The translations under genes and the position numbers were made by a program. A stretch of DNA of 64,000 nucleotides from Megaustenia siamemsis (lineage: Eukaryota; Mollusca; Gastropoda; Stylommatophora; Ariophantidae), in NCBI GenBank assembly GCA_032433765.1, contig JAVIAB010000073.1:66086205-66150204 (forward strand), written 5' to 3'. A model generated the notes under the pieces. The model had not been told where the DNA came from, searched no databases, and was given only the letters and a program-made list of their open reading frames with translations. Each line of letters starts with the position of its first letter. Within the stretch, counting starts at the first letter, position 1. Shown piece by piece: positions 38,801 to 42,154 of the stretch.

Positions 38801-41166
38801 GCAACATTCGAGGAATCATTGATGTCAAATTCAAAGACAAGACAAACAAAATGTGCAAGAGAAAGGAGATGAGGCCAGGCACCACAAATGCATCTTGTTC
38901 ATTCTGCAGTCAGATCTGTCTATCCAATATTCGCAGGTTCAGCCTTGAGAAAAGCTGTTCAATAAAACAGCATCCAGCATAAGACAATATTATTTGACCA
39001 AACTACTGCTTGCCACCAACCATCAGTCAAGACACTAAAGGACATATATAATATATATAATCTAAACATTGCTGAATGTTTAGATTGCTTATTTACACCC
39101 ACCTTGTGCATACTTACATTGTTTATTAACACCCACATTGAGCATACTGTGTGCTAGTTTTTTTTTAGTTTTTTTATCATCTTCATCATCATGGTGTATC
39201 ATGTTGTGTTGTGTTGATCACTTTTTCCAACATAATTCAACATTTCAAAACTTCACTTGGGATTTGTTATTTTGTCATTTTTAGTGACAAACCACAATTC
39301 ACTACCAGCAGAGATAGACTCAAGATGCATTAGAGCTTGTCAAATCAGTGGATAGCTATCACTGTAATAGAGTAAATTTCCATTCTTCGAACTCATCATT
39401 ATAATTCTACCTTTCCTTCTTGAAGAATGGAAATTTCCATTCTTCGAACTCATCATTATAATTCTACCTTTCCTTCTTGAAGAATGGAAATTTCTATTCT
39501 TCGAACTCATCATTATAATTCTACCTTTCCTTCTTCCCCACTTCCGTGTCTCCACCACCCACCATTAACTCTGCATTATCTCCATTTCTACAACTTGCGT
39601 GGTGGAAATTTCCTAAACTTAAATTTATGTCCTAACTACTGATGGTCGCTACCATATGTTACTGCTATTGTCCGTTAAGGAAGCGGGTAACAACTAAGTT
39701 ACCTGCCCCTTGCTCTCACTAGCTTACTCTATTACATCACCACTATTGTTCAATAAGGAAATAACTCTAGAGGCAAAACGGGCACTATACAATACAATCT
39801 TCATCCCAATGTTGTGCTGCCAATGTCAGACCTGGACCCTAGATGCAAGAACAATAAGAAAAATAACCTCTACTGAGATTAAATGTGTTACATGAATGAC
39901 AGGAAACAGCCTGAGAGACAAGATCAGAAATGAAGAACTGAGAAAAAAAGCTAGGAATAGTTTTTACCATAAGAAAATATATAAAAAAAACAACAGATAA
40001 AATGGTTTGACCACATGACAAGGCAGAAAGATCAAAACACAACACAACGAGCCTTGAATTAACGTTGTGGGAATACCAGACCCAGGGGTCGACCATGAAA
40101 AAGATGGATTGATGGAATATTAGAAGCACTAGGAAACATAATAGCAGCCAAAGCAAACAGAAGAGCAAAGGACTGCAAATTATATCTCTCCTCGACGCTG
40201 AAAGGCAAATGAGGAAGGAAATGAGTAGACTTGGGATTATTTTCCAATCACTTTGTCATTGGAACTCATGTATTTCCTTCCTGCCTTCCTCTACTTCCTT
40301 TGCCCTTGATTTGTCTATTGTTAATTAGTTTCCACATCTACTCCTTTTTTATGCCCAGATAAGTTTTATTAACTTCATTTTATTTTTAGTCATATTTCAT
40401 CACTTCATTTCTTAACTGTTCATGGCATTTGGAACATTTTTCTCATAAATAATTCTGTCCTGTGCCAAATCTTCCCATTGTGGATGTGTCAAAAGCTGTA
40501 GCCCTTTGACAAAGAGATGGTGCCAGATAATTCTTATCTGTGCCACATCTTCCCATTTTGGATGTGTCAAAAGCTGTAGCCCATTGACAAAGAGATGGTG
40601 CCAGATAATTCTTATCTGTGCCAAATCTTCCCATTGTGGATGTGTCAAAAGCTGTAGCCCTTTGACAAAGAGATGGTGCCAGATAATTCTTATCTGTGCC
40701 ACATCTTCCCATTTTGGATGTGTCAAAAGCTGTAGCCTTTGACAAAGAGATGGTGCCAGATAATTCTTATCTGTGCCACATCCCCCCATTTTGGGCTTTT
40801 TGGTTGCCAGGCCATCTTTCTTTTTCTGAAAAAATGTACATACCCATTTCAGCCGGGGTGCACCAGTCAATCAAGGGATTGAACCTAATTTCTTTTCTCA
40901 TTAGACAACACTACAACTATTCTGCCAATCACACAATTTTTCTTTTTCATAATTCTCTCTTTCAGTTGTACTGGAAATATTTCTTCAACTACATTATGAT
41001 ATTCCTACAGATAACATCTCTTTGGAGCCAGATAACTGTTGTGATCTTGAATATCTGTCTGTACATATATTATTGCAATGTATGATGTTAAACACTATCA
41101 AGCATTTGTATTTTCCATTAATTTCGTTCAGATGAAGACAATGACCCAGCAGTATACCGAGCCTAG
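2608..41166 (+). CDS. Gene 1: type I membrane protein with ephrin-receptor-like and EGF modules (5' partial)
   Basis: Ten exons are visible: 2608-2763, 9214-9378, 14956-15120, 18062-18228, 18830-18994, 23154-23270, 24770-24880, 29563-29677, 32134-32342 and 41132-41166. Joined, they give about 468 residues: five six-Cys GCC2/GCC3 modules, two EGF modules, a transmembrane helix and a tail of about 80 residues ending in TAG. All junctions have GT-AG borders. Every junction up to the TM exon is phase 1, so each ectodomain module is a symmetric, shuffle-ready exon. The order resembles the membrane-proximal part of SCUBE- or SVEP1-like proteins or uncharacterised lophotrochozoan receptors; orthology is not claimed. 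The protein should sit in the plasma membrane with the Cys-rich part outside. The N-terminus lies left of the window. Exon 18062-18228 carries an apparent one-base deletion. Confidence 0.85.
2770..3450. other. Gene 1 intron, nothing recognised
   Basis: AT-rich unique-looking sequence. No repeat, exon or RNA gene was recognised before the 29-bp array. Confidence 0.5.
3454..4268. repeat. 29-bp minisatellite, about 28 copies
   Basis: The unit is ttctgctaaccaacaacc followed by aatgaggttac. Copies differ mainly by gagg/gagc and by caac/ctac. Nearly every unit contains a CCAAT pentamer. The array lies in a gene 1 intron, and no coding frame is preserved. Confidence 0.97.
4803..6363 (+). mobile_element. 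Family A RTE-like retrotransposon, 5'-truncated copy with target-site duplication
   Basis: The copy covers the RT half of the family A protein, from DERDKKPFIKC through FIDYTKAFDRI (near 5283), RHGCILSPSLFNLYTE, RYADDTVLLAENP (5574 onward) and the C-terminal tail. A small deletion near 5240-5250 and a second lesion near 6080 break the frame. The sense 3' end is the family's TGA/GATAATGATGA triplet tail. An exact 10-bp duplication, atatctgtgt, flanks the insert at 4793-4802 and 6364-6373, so this is a genuine truncated retrotransposition event into the intron. Confidence 0.95.
6414..6550. mobile_element. Foldback element (MITE-like palindrome)
   Basis: The 137-bp sequence is close to a perfect inverted repeat: acactttatcctaaata begins it and its complement ends it. 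The inner stem taataatcttag.../...taagattatttattg also pairs, leaving a loop of a few bases near 6478-6486. There is no coding capacity. It sits just 3' of the RTE copy. A non-autonomous DNA transposon or a snap-back duplication are both possible. Confidence 0.8.
7095..7450 (+). mobile_element. Non-LTR retrotransposon C-terminal fragment
   Basis: Decayed coding text (TGNSLRDEG, ELRKKLEKIPTI, then TTEEQKTANCISP) is shared with 39830-40225, where TGNSLRDKIRNEELRKK is clearer. It resembles the extreme C-terminus of a LINE reverse transcriptase ORF. It is broken by multiple stops and has no catalytic part. Confidence 0.6.
7690..7750 (-). mobile_element. SINE-1 3' end fragment
   Basis: A poly-A run followed by gtaaagtgtcccc and aatatggtgttc is the antisense of the SINE-1 tail (accatattccctatacacc ... 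cactttacttttttt) seen at 10240-10320. Only the tail remains. Confidence 0.6.
7750..8065 (+). mobile_element. (CTAT)n plus 105-bp core plus SINE-2
   Basis: The segment starts with ctatctatctatcta, runs through the dispersed 105-bp core and continues into a tRNA-like head (ttagctgagtggc, gggttcgatcctgc). It ends with the SINE-2 tail (attgttctttgtttt ... gtaaacatacctctt). The B-box here is intact (ggttcgatcc). This is the only place in the window where core and SINE-2 are joined directly, which suggests both are parts of one element. Confidence 0.65.
8225..8957 (-). mobile_element. Family C non-LTR retrotransposon, 3' part
   Basis: The minus strand encodes an RT thumb and C-terminal region over about 160 residues: FARLSRCVWQNSKLTIKTKA, ISILLYGNESW, HRILGITWKDKVTN, and RRLHWLGHVPRMKDGHIPKD. 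This tail is typical of LINEs annotated as craniofacial-development-2-like. The sense 3' end runs out near 8225 in gtagtagtagcc repeats. The copy is truncated before the YADD-bearing core. Confidence 0.8.
9214..9378 (+). CDS. Gene 1 exon: six-Cys module 2
   Basis: Acceptor cttcccacag and donor G|gtaagt bound 165 bp, phase 1 on both sides. It encodes NCTLGEGLINSTCRMCEVGF, then a half with CTQCPMGKITLQEGA and a last Cys. It has the same six-Cys spacing as module 1. NST is a possible N-glycosylation site, consistent with an extracellular module. Confidence 0.88.
9722..10065 (+). repeat. GC-rich repeat-like segment ahead of SINE-1
   Basis: This stretch is markedly richer in GC than its surroundings. 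It shares cttggtcggctgatggtg and gccgac with 11019-11045, beside another SINE-1 copy. It may be part of a longer composite element. No convincing protein was recognised in its 86-residue open frame. Confidence 0.4.
10069..10320 (+). mobile_element. tRNA-derived SINE-1, near-complete copy
   Basis: The head carries a good A box (tagctcagtgg) and B box (ggttcgatccc) with tRNA-like spacing. A conserved body follows (cacccagcctttaata, ttctgggaaagtaaagcg, aatcatgtgctgaaggtctg), then the tail cactttactttttttt. Copies at 10753 and 23990 share this order. A family with a long shared body excludes a plain tRNA gene. Confidence 0.88.
10753..11080 (+). mobile_element. tRNA-derived SINE-1 carrying an (AT)n expansion
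   Basis: The A box tagctcagtgg and the body match 10069-10320. After actaacaccat the element changes into an AT dinucleotide run (about 10963-11006), then gatcttggtcggctgatggt and the usual end gggctctttactttac. The microsatellite thus grew or inserted inside the SINE body. Confidence 0.85.
11175..11465 (-). mobile_element. LINE 3' fragment
   Basis: Minus-strand translation resembles the end of a LINE ORF: MVWPPGQNESSPIAIKG, then KKTKRKTQKKMDRCSDRDM. This corresponds to the usual G-H-x-x-R-M ... RGRPRKRWID tail. It is heavily decayed. Confidence 0.5.
11470..12595. other. Gene 1 intron, mostly unrecognised
   Basis: AT-rich sequence. Around 12263-12330 there is weak tRNA-like text (acaatggttaggtacttg, ggattcaattcccc) that may be a decayed SINE head. 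Nothing else is recognised. Confidence 0.45.
12600..13010 (+). mobile_element. pogo/Tigger-like DNA transposon, internally deleted
   Basis: The terminus-like sequence tgtcagcgtataagagacac at 12629 is followed by ttgaaaataggtctgaaaag. Further on are an N-terminal fragment (NVSFVTRAYKQHVTEYAKD) and, joined directly to it, SCCADGTEFLPLLIFKK. The latter resembles the DDE-domain stretch ADGTxLPPMIIFKRKT of pogo/Tigger transposases, so the middle of the transposase is missing. No right terminus was identified. Confidence 0.6.
13005..13072 (-). mobile_element. SINE-1 3' fragment
   Basis: The text gagccccatcacgccaagtg followed by atagggaatatggtgttagt is the antisense of the SINE-1 tail at 24195-24235. 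It abuts the left arm of the large inverted repeat. Confidence 0.6.
13075..14156. mobile_element. Large foldback element: about 340-bp inverted arms around an (ACAT)n-rich spacer
   Basis: The left arm is about 13075-13412 and the right arm about 13808-14156. They match as reverse complements along their length, including an internal CA/TG run and the block with gtcatggaccgtggccagaa against its complement. The spacer, about 13413-13807, is rich in acatacat and acacac repeats. Near the outer ends is aaggcctattgagccgaaac, reminiscent of the tails at 24515 and 38692. No transposase is visible. A non-autonomous foldback or an inverted pair of Penelope-type ends are the two readings. Confidence 0.85.
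14215..14360 (-). mobile_element. SINE-1 fragment
   Basis: The antisense of cactttactttcccagaaa and aagtgaaccctgaagcc matches the SINE-1 body (ttctgggaaagtaaag; ggcttccgggttcaccc). The A-box side ends in agtccatttc. It is a diverged copy without a clear tail. Confidence 0.55.
14956..15120 (+). CDS. Gene 1 exon: six-Cys module 3
   Basis: Acceptor cttacatcctcag and donor A|gtaaga bound 165 bp, phase 1 on both sides. It encodes DCTTLGQYRDSSDNSCKNCP, KGQYQDKVRQDSCKVCP and a closing DC. CPKGQYQD is the clearest GCC2/GCC3 signature in the gene. Confidence 0.9.
15125..15720. other. Gene 1 intron, nothing recognised
   Basis: There is no supported exon, RNA gene or mobile element between six-Cys module 3 and the family B copy. 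Confidence 0.45.
15726..16600 (-). mobile_element. Family B non-LTR retrotransposon, RT core to 3' end
   Basis: On the minus strand the copy includes FLRSIRGMPGITIGGHNVNN, the catalytic RYADDTVLIAKSENELQEML, a decayed thumb region, and the tail FYRRMLRIPWTAKKNNENVL plus TTGKIEGRRDRGKQR. Stops separate the blocks. It is the longest family B copy here and supplies the reference for the 69-bp satellite described at 60990-62890. Confidence 0.85.
17020..17870 (-). mobile_element. RNase H-bearing LINE fragment
   Basis: The minus strand first encodes AVIYTDGSI (17641-17841), the first catalytic Asp block of RNase H. It then encodes ACILNDSMSLIKKVE and VYVPEHAGVQGNERADRLAS (17185-17565), the region with the Asp and the H-x-G-x-x-GNE-x-AD block. 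A following stretch (LRELLRRGSEHLWTCLEC) looks like the usual end of an RNase H LINE ORF. Stops interrupt it. It fits I- or Jockey-superfamily elements with RNase H. Confidence 0.8.
18062..18228 (+). CDS. Gene 1 exon: six-Cys module 4, with one-base frame lesion
   Basis: Acceptor caactacttacag and donor G|gtgagt bound 167 bp. All sibling ectodomain exons are multiples of three; this one is one base short. The first part reads DCQSGYQLDNTTNTCVPCPK, and the last part reads, in another frame, NKTEGNWDCVSCTGNLTT and a closing DCS. The frame changes at the T run 18126-18129, right where CPKGF(Y) is expected. The lesion could be an assembly or homopolymer error, a null allele or a true gene break. 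All other exons are clean, so I favour an error or polymorphism. Confidence 0.85.
18830..18994 (+). CDS. Gene 1 exon: six-Cys module 5
   Basis: Acceptor gttttgtctgcag and donor T|gtgagt bound 165 bp, phase 1 on both sides. It encodes TCRIGFAYDRSLQNCSICPV, then CKTCPDERITDSKGATS and a final Cys. It is the last and most diverged module before the EGF exons. Confidence 0.88.
19595..19928 (-). mobile_element. mariner-like transposase C-terminal relic
   Basis: The minus strand encodes SPDSCDFVLFPKPKLKLKLK, resembling the YSPDLAPCDFFLFPKLK block with the third catalytic Asp of mariner transposases. In another frame follows VPKAQGDYFRGDVTKF, resembling the terminal GDYFEGD. Frameshifts show it is dead. 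No terminal inverted repeats were found. Confidence 0.65.
19940..21830 (-). mobile_element. Family C retrotransposon with large internal deletion
   Basis: The 3' part (19940-20760) matches the family C copy at 8225-8957. Near 21093-21150 the minus strand encodes GLFKRLSKIGCPHTLMTLVK, an RT core helix. Immediately upstream is KFNVRLGCWNVSLMQPGLSD, resembling the start of an APE endonuclease (GTWNVRTM). About 1.5 kb of endonuclease and RT must be missing between them. The GC-rich stretch 21640-21830 is likely the element's 5' leader and holds an imperfect hairpin. Confidence 0.75.
21728..21813. other. GC-rich imperfect hairpin
   Basis: The left arm has gagtcg, accttctcc and tagatg in order. 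The right arm has catcta, ggagaaggt and cgactc, their complements in reverse order, around a spacer of about 24 bases. It stands out in AT-rich surroundings and lies at the presumed 5' end of the family C element. Confidence 0.65.
21835..22675. other. Gene 1 intron, nothing recognised
   Basis: The stretch contains a short (AT)n run near 22548-22562 and an A-run near 22345. No family or exon was identified. Confidence 0.45.
22680..22905 (+). mobile_element. Family B 3' fragment
   Basis: The text tattttggccatgtaaagat, then agtcagttgtagaattaata, then gttgtagacagatggtcacc and accggcaggcatagtacttg, parallels the family B end at 1675-1890. It is short and non-coding because of stops. Confidence 0.65.
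23154..23270 (+). CDS. Gene 1 exon: EGF module 1
   Basis: Acceptor gtattctggtcag and donor C|gtaagt bound 117 bp, phase 1 on both sides. The six cysteines run PCSTGDKCNIVSEVCINVQF then YRCDCRSDYQPQNGQCV, an EGF fold spacing. There is no clear calcium-binding DxDE start. The shift from GCC2/GCC3 to EGF exons follows the usual order in modular extracellular proteins. Confidence 0.9.
23990..24242 (+). mobile_element. tRNA-derived SINE-1 copy
   Basis: The head gatatctcagtagttagtga is a decayed A box. The body follows the SINE-1 order (cacccagccttaaatgggta, aatcatgtgtcaaaggtctg), ending in gggggctctttactttttt. Boxes A and B are both mutated, so it is unlikely to be transcribed. Confidence 0.85.
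24770..24880 (+). CDS. Gene 1 exon: EGF module 2
   Basis: Acceptor ttaacatttcag and donor G|gtaaga bound 111 bp, phase 1 on both sides. It encodes KCDIPNYCGQRGECIRSPLQ then CKCNDGYTGAVCDI, a compact classical EGF with the terminal C-x-C ... G-Y-x-G-x-x-C pattern. It is the last ectodomain module before the membrane exon. Confidence 0.92.
25349..25747 (+). mobile_element. Family B 3' fragment nested in family A
   Basis: The text between the two aatacaa copies (25342-25348 and 25748-25754) encodes MWFYRRMFRIPWTAKKSNEN and ends in a gatgatgatga tail, the family B signature. The interrupted family A sequence continues directly on both sides. A short internal duplication (gacaagaaaatcc.tggagg) opens the insert. 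Confidence 0.88.
27000..27202 (-). mobile_element. Antisense family A 3' end inside a family A copy
   Basis: The sequence atcatcatcatcattgagtg followed by ccatggagcgccattccac is the reverse complement of the family A 3' end as seen at 34385-34570. It sits between two plus-strand parts of a family A copy. It may be a short secondary insertion or a product of twin-primed integration. Confidence 0.85.
27597..27856. repeat. Dispersed repeat, copy 2
   Basis: This copy matches 1-236. It extends slightly further left (tcatccgaattactaacaca), suggesting the true repeat begins near 27540. It has no coding potential shared with copy 1. Confidence 0.75.
27947..28768 (-). pseudogene. Tandem two-domain Cys-rich extracellular-type sequence, broken by a stop
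   Basis: One minus-strand frame runs across the whole stretch apart from a single TAA at 28460-28462. It encodes two homologous domains of about 115 residues. Domain 1 contains NWSGLCSRISF, GLCCSETAMPCYPRIAFNGI and HSPCVCHIFT. Domain 2 contains NETSESCGSSYKK, KFCCYKGDLSCYHRIALNGI and FSSCVNYTFT. N-x-S/T sites suggest secretion. The family is not recognised; an Ig-like or snail lectin-associated domain is possible. It sits antisense inside a gene 1 intron. The stop suggests a relic, unless the two halves are separate exons. Confidence 0.55.
28770..29555. other. Gene 1 intron, nothing recognised
   Basis: The stretch between the two-domain relic and the TM exon holds a C9 run at about 28760, a G-rich run near 29335-29347 and no recognisable gene. 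Confidence 0.45.
29563..29677 (+). CDS. Gene 1 exon: transmembrane segment
   Basis: Acceptor ctgcatctgacag and donor AG|gtgagt bound 115 bp, entering in phase 1 and leaving in phase 2. It encodes a short juxtamembrane stretch AAAMSDQATETIMI and the hydrophobic helix AVITTLAAILFLILLVVTLC, followed by V-M-V-R and the basic RRK of the next exon (a stop-transfer signal). This orients the protein with the EGF side outside. The change of phase ends the symmetric module series. Confidence 0.92.
29930..30350 (-). mobile_element. LINE 3' fragment with C-terminal zinc-finger-like end
   Basis: The minus strand encodes LRFKDVCRAFLSERNWKNLA, then SEVKRRRRKETWSG and HERSCSGKQHP. This matches the usual end of LINE ORFs (RFKDVCK ... 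W ... A.DR..WR ... R.C). A related tail occurs at 38780-38965. Only the 3' part is left. Confidence 0.7.
30384..30890. mobile_element. Foldback element interrupted by a SINE
   Basis: The left arm (about 30384-30440: atatgttttatagaaagcat, caactccttcactgaaaat) pairs with a right arm that is split into 30465-30499 and 30841-30890. Removing the SINE at 30500-30840 and one copy of its 13-bp duplication restores a continuous right arm. The loop is about 25 bases. No coding sequence is present. Confidence 0.85.
30500..30840 (+). mobile_element. tRNA-like SINE-3 with exact 13-bp target-site duplication
   Basis: The insert begins ccgagttgggggtctcggta and has a B-box-like tgttcgattcc near 30571. Near its 3' end is a second B-box-like ccggttcaagtctcg, then the tail tttaccttttacctttacct. 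It is flanked by ttattttcagtga at 30487-30499 and 30841-30853, both perfect. The two tRNA-like boxes suggest a dimeric SINE or two fused tRNA-derived parts. Confidence 0.85.
30960..31790 (+). mobile_element. RNase H-bearing LINE fragment
   Basis: Plus-strand pieces encode VVFYPG-like decay followed by MVYCPGHAGVHSNEIANKLA, the H-x-G-V-x-x-NE-x-A-x-x-LA block of RNase H. After it come a typical tail (GRPWSA), then SLHTLQEMLGQLVERIWECP. Multiple stops break it. It is related to the fragments at 17020 and 51900. Confidence 0.75.
32134..32342 (+). CDS. Gene 1 exon: cytoplasmic tail with NPAF and NPTY motifs
   Basis: Acceptor tctctcattcag and donor G|gtaggt bound 209 bp. It encodes the basic stop-transfer RRKNAKTPR, then a Ser/Thr-rich tail with GYDDYPTF, NPAF (32240-32251) and NPTY (32324-32335) in the context MYKNPTYSGG. 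NPxY motifs are known docking sites for PTB-domain adaptors and clathrin sorting, so a role in endocytosis or tyrosine signalling is a reasonable inference. No kinase or death domain is present. Confidence 0.9.
32540..32790 (+). mobile_element. LINE RT-thumb fragment (uncertain family)
   Basis: Plus-strand text reads IARTTAALIKLKMNLARQLT and then TIIHTGNINILLCL. This parallels the RT thumb region R-I-A-x-A-x-x-A ... T-K-I ... S-I-L-L-Y-G of LINEs. It is very decayed and is bounded by the family A insertion at 32791. Confidence 0.4.
32802..33249 (+). mobile_element. Family A 3' end, 448-bp insertion with exact target-site duplication
   Basis: The insert encodes the family A C-terminus (IYRRIGRIGWKDKKTNDEVL, FLGHIKRHNSLLKVIVEG, RGRGRPRLTWMSNIKRWT) and ends in gatgatga. 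The duplication aaagatctctc is exact at 32791-32801 and 33250-33260. Coding similarity to the intact copy is high, so it is a young, severely 5'-truncated insertion. Confidence 0.95.
33261..33945 (+). mobile_element. Decayed LINE fragments (two)
   Basis: 33261-33545 contains HITNEKAHKIITSNINS and then DWQRPSYRGK text, like the end of a LINE ORF. 33690-33945 contains STFGKLKGRAWTYTKLRLY, which parallels the family C thumb segment TTFARLSRCVWQNSKLTIK. Both carry many stops. Confidence 0.5.
34393..37455 (-). CDS. Endonuclease/reverse transcriptase of family A element
   Basis: The uninterrupted ORF of 1020 residues is close to the usual length for RTE-like proteins. The APE-type endonuclease occupies about residues 68-305, with WNVRTL (72), GISETRW (99-105), GDMNAKVG (206-213) and SDHNPV (299-304). 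A linker follows. Reverse transcriptase occupies about 520-800: KAAGP (536), FIDYTKAFDRV (663-673), GVRQGCILSP (721-730) and the catalytic YADD (762-765). The basic C-terminus has YGAETWTLD, FEMWIYRRIG and RGRGRPRLTW. The protein would nick target DNA and copy its own RNA onto the cut end. All catalytic signatures I can check are present, so it may be competent. An in-frame ATG further downstream could also serve as start. Confidence 0.95.
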   Translation of the reverse strand: MEAEESRMINGPESENSKVCGTQEACSEHERRTWLTTVKEIGASSRTSPEEAMESRRNSNLCRRKDLKISTWNVRTLYQQGKLENLIQEAERINIDILGISETRWKECGYIEDEKYTFIYSGNTTEHQRGVGILIKRELQKYISTHWTYSDRIILLKLKAKPFDIAIIQTYAPTQDYTDEQIEAYYEDLNKVMKQVKSSDILIVMGDMNAKVGKGRYKTIIGNHGLGKRNDRGERLIQFCEENRLIICNTYFEQEKRKLYTWKSPGDRKRNQIDYIMIKERFRNSVKKAKTYPGADINSDHNPVMIKMKIKLKRNKQKSDSSTNPLDITALNQKDIKDTYTIQVKNTYQKLLEEGIEQYRRENPDEKVTTKWQCIKKSIQKACDTLPKREKNKKQKWITNTILEKMEERRQAKNTAQYNKIDNEIRKMCKKAKEDWLSQKCREIETMESKQDLRGMHTEIKRMTNKNKKATEGGCIADKKGKMLTDNKDIIDRWQEYITELFHDQRDKKPVIKCTSGYKILKSEVEKAIKTMKRGKAAGPESIQIEMIQALEDFGIEVITDICNDIYHTGYIPNELKTSTFIALPKKNGAVECSDFRTISLMSHVTKILLKVIQGRIQNKINTELDEQQFGFRKNSGTKEAIFCMRTLIEKYTEVNKPIYACFIDYTKAFDRVHHKQLIECLKEIHLDDMDIRLICNLYWEQTAIIKYNKEFSTPIDIKRGVRQGCILSPSLFNLYTEQIFKNIIEMPGLQINGKIINNLRYADDTVLLAENPKDLQQLLNEINTTSKKYGLDMNIKKTKTMIINKENTQNPQVDIKIEGIDLETVQNYNYLGHTITSDGKCTTEINKRIGMAKSNFNVMKDILTSKQITPELKLRIAKCYIFSIFLYGAETWTLDKKTEQRIEAFEMWIYRRIGRIGWKEKKTNDKVLKQLKMKRELLNTIRTRQMRFLGHVKRHNSLLKVILEGKIQGKRGRGRPRLTWTSNIKRWTNQPMTTCTIKARDRAKWRSMVANLRCGDGTQ
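37735..37754 (-). promoter_or_regulatory. Putative internal promoter motifs at the 5' edge of the RTE-like element
   Basis: On the element's sense strand the first 20 bases are ACTTCCGGTGTCATGGCGGC. ACTTCCGG is an ETS-type site. ATGGCGGC resembles the core of a YY1 site, as found at the start of mammalian L1 and of many TATA-less promoters. Position at the very 5' end suggests an internal RNA polymerase II promoter. This is inference from motif matches only. Confidence 0.5.
37790..38120 (+). mobile_element. GIY-YIG endonuclease fragment (Penelope-like element?)
   Basis: The plus strand encodes NLIYIIICQHCLKIYICQTG, then QCLGDRICELLYNTKHD and IPVSFHF. This follows the V-x-Y-x-I-x-C-x-x-C-x-x-x-Y-I-G-Q-T-G ... 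R ... E-H ... P-V-x-x-H-F pattern of Penelope-type GIY-YIG domains. The Gly in YIG is Cys here, and the frame stops soon after. A tail at about 38690-38720 (cctgatgaaggtttctgcca) may mark the element's 3' end. Confidence 0.7.
38315..38432 (+). repeat. (CTAT)n plus 105-bp dispersed core
   Basis: The text tctatctatctattgtcctt then cgagccgaagacggcacata and cagagatcactgcttctaaa matches the cores at 2371-2492 (inverse) and 7750-7865. The SINE-2 head is absent here. Confidence 0.8.
38780..38965 (+). mobile_element. LINE C-terminal zinc-finger-like fragment
   Basis: Plus-strand pieces read SCSFCSQICLSNIRRFSLEK then SCSIKQHPA after small frame corrections. This corresponds to the C-x-x-C ... S-x-I-G-L-x-S-H-x-R-x-C end of LINE ORFs and matches HERSCSGKQHP at 29950. 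It is short and dead. Confidence 0.55.
39372..39538. repeat. About 58-bp tandem repeat, three copies
   Basis: The unit runs ccattcttcgaactcatcat then tataattctacctttccttc. Its ends form a small palindrome (aatttccattcttc / gaagaatggaaatt). It lies in the last intron of gene 1. Confidence 0.92.
39715..40225 (+). mobile_element. LINE RT-thumb to C-terminus fragment
   Basis: The text LEAKRALYNTIFIPMLCCQC and QTWTLDARTIRKITSTEIK resembles the RT thumb (tk..ly.a.l.p.llYg.etWt). It is followed by MTGNSLRDKIRNEELRKKA and TEEQRTANYISP. It matches the fragment at 7095-7450. Stops interrupt it. Confidence 0.7.
40455..40800. repeat. 78-bp tandem repeat, about 4.4 copies
   Basis: The unit begins tgtgccaaatcttcccattg and contains gctgtagccctttgacaaag and atggtgccagataattctta. 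Copies alternate slightly (aaatc/acatc, attgtgg/attttgg), implying duplication of a two-unit block. The length is a multiple of three, which creates open frames on both strands; I do not read them as a gene. Confidence 0.95.
41132..41166 (+). CDS. Gene 1 last coding exon
   Basis: Acceptor tttcgttcag precedes 35 bp that finish the phase 1 codon and encode DEDNDPAVYRA and TAG (41164-41166). The acidic C-terminus ends with a Tyr (VYRA). The preceding intron is the longest in the gene, at about 8.8 kb. Confidence 0.85.
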
Positions 41167-41485
41167 CCAACCAGATGTATAACCATCATGAGAACACCAG
41201 AATCCTGACATGAATCCAGACATTCCTCACTTGCAAACAGCTGATTGATTGTTAAATCTTAACATAATTAAATGCATGTTGGTCCTGTAATGTTTTATAT
41301 ATAAATTGTAATATAATGTTCATTTTTCTCATGTACTCAGTGAGTAATTAATAAGACAATTGCCTAAAACATGCTTCTACAGCCGATGAAACTGACCTGA
41401 ATGTGCTAGTACTGTATTCATTCTGCTTTTTTGTTAAATCTGGCAAAATTGATATTTAAACAATAAAAGATTTAATTTGTCTAAT
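41167..41485 (+). other. Gene 1 3' UTR with polyadenylation signal
   Basis: About 300 bp of AT-rich non-coding sequence follows the stop, with AATAAA at 41462-41467 and a T/GT-rich stretch after it. This sets the likely cleavage site near 41480. The 20-bp satellite begins some 40 bp later. Confidence 0.75.
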
Positions 41486-41518
41486 TGTTGTATTAACCAA
41501 CTCTAAATGAAATACTGT

Positions 41519-42130
41519 ATTATTTAACTGTGGCCTACATCACTTAACTGTGCCCCACATTACTTAACTGTGGCCTACATTACTTAACTGTGGCCTACAA
41601 TACTTAACTGTGGCCTACATTACCTAACTTTACCCCACATTACTTAACTGTGGCCTACATCACTTAACTGTGCCCCACATTACTTAACTGTGGCCTACAT
41701 TACCTAACTTTACCCCACAATACTTAACTGTGGCCTGCATTACTTAACTGTACCCTACAATACTTAACTGTGGCCTACATTACCTAACTTTACCCCATAT
41801 TACTTAACTGTACCCCACATTACTTAACTGTACCCTACATTACTTAACTGTACCCTACAATACTTAACTGTGGCCTACATTACCTAACTTTACCCCATAT
41901 TACTTAACTGTGGCCTACATTACCTAACTTTACCCCATATTACTTAACTGTGGCCTACATTACTTAACTGTACCCCACATTACTTAACTGTGGGTACATT
42001 ACTTAACTGTGGCCTACATCACTTAACTATGGGTACATTACTTAACTGTGGCCTACATTACTTAACTGTGGCCTACATCACTTAACTATGGGTACATTAC
42101 TTAACTGTGGCCTACATTACTTAACTGTCG
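41519..42130. repeat. 20-bp satellite, about 30 copies
   Basis: The unit is ttacttaactgtggcctaca with recurring variants (tgccccaca, taccctaca, ctttaccccaca, tgggtaca). The variants recur in blocks, so higher-order duplication is likely. It lies immediately 3' of gene 1. Confidence 0.95.
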
Positions 42131-42154
42131 CTAAGCTTTATTTTATTCACTAAT

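Noticed and set aside
40412..40870. 152-residue repetitive protein on the minus strand
   Set aside because: It is a frame across the 78-bp tandem repeat; the plus strand is open as well, and there is no homology or splice evidence.
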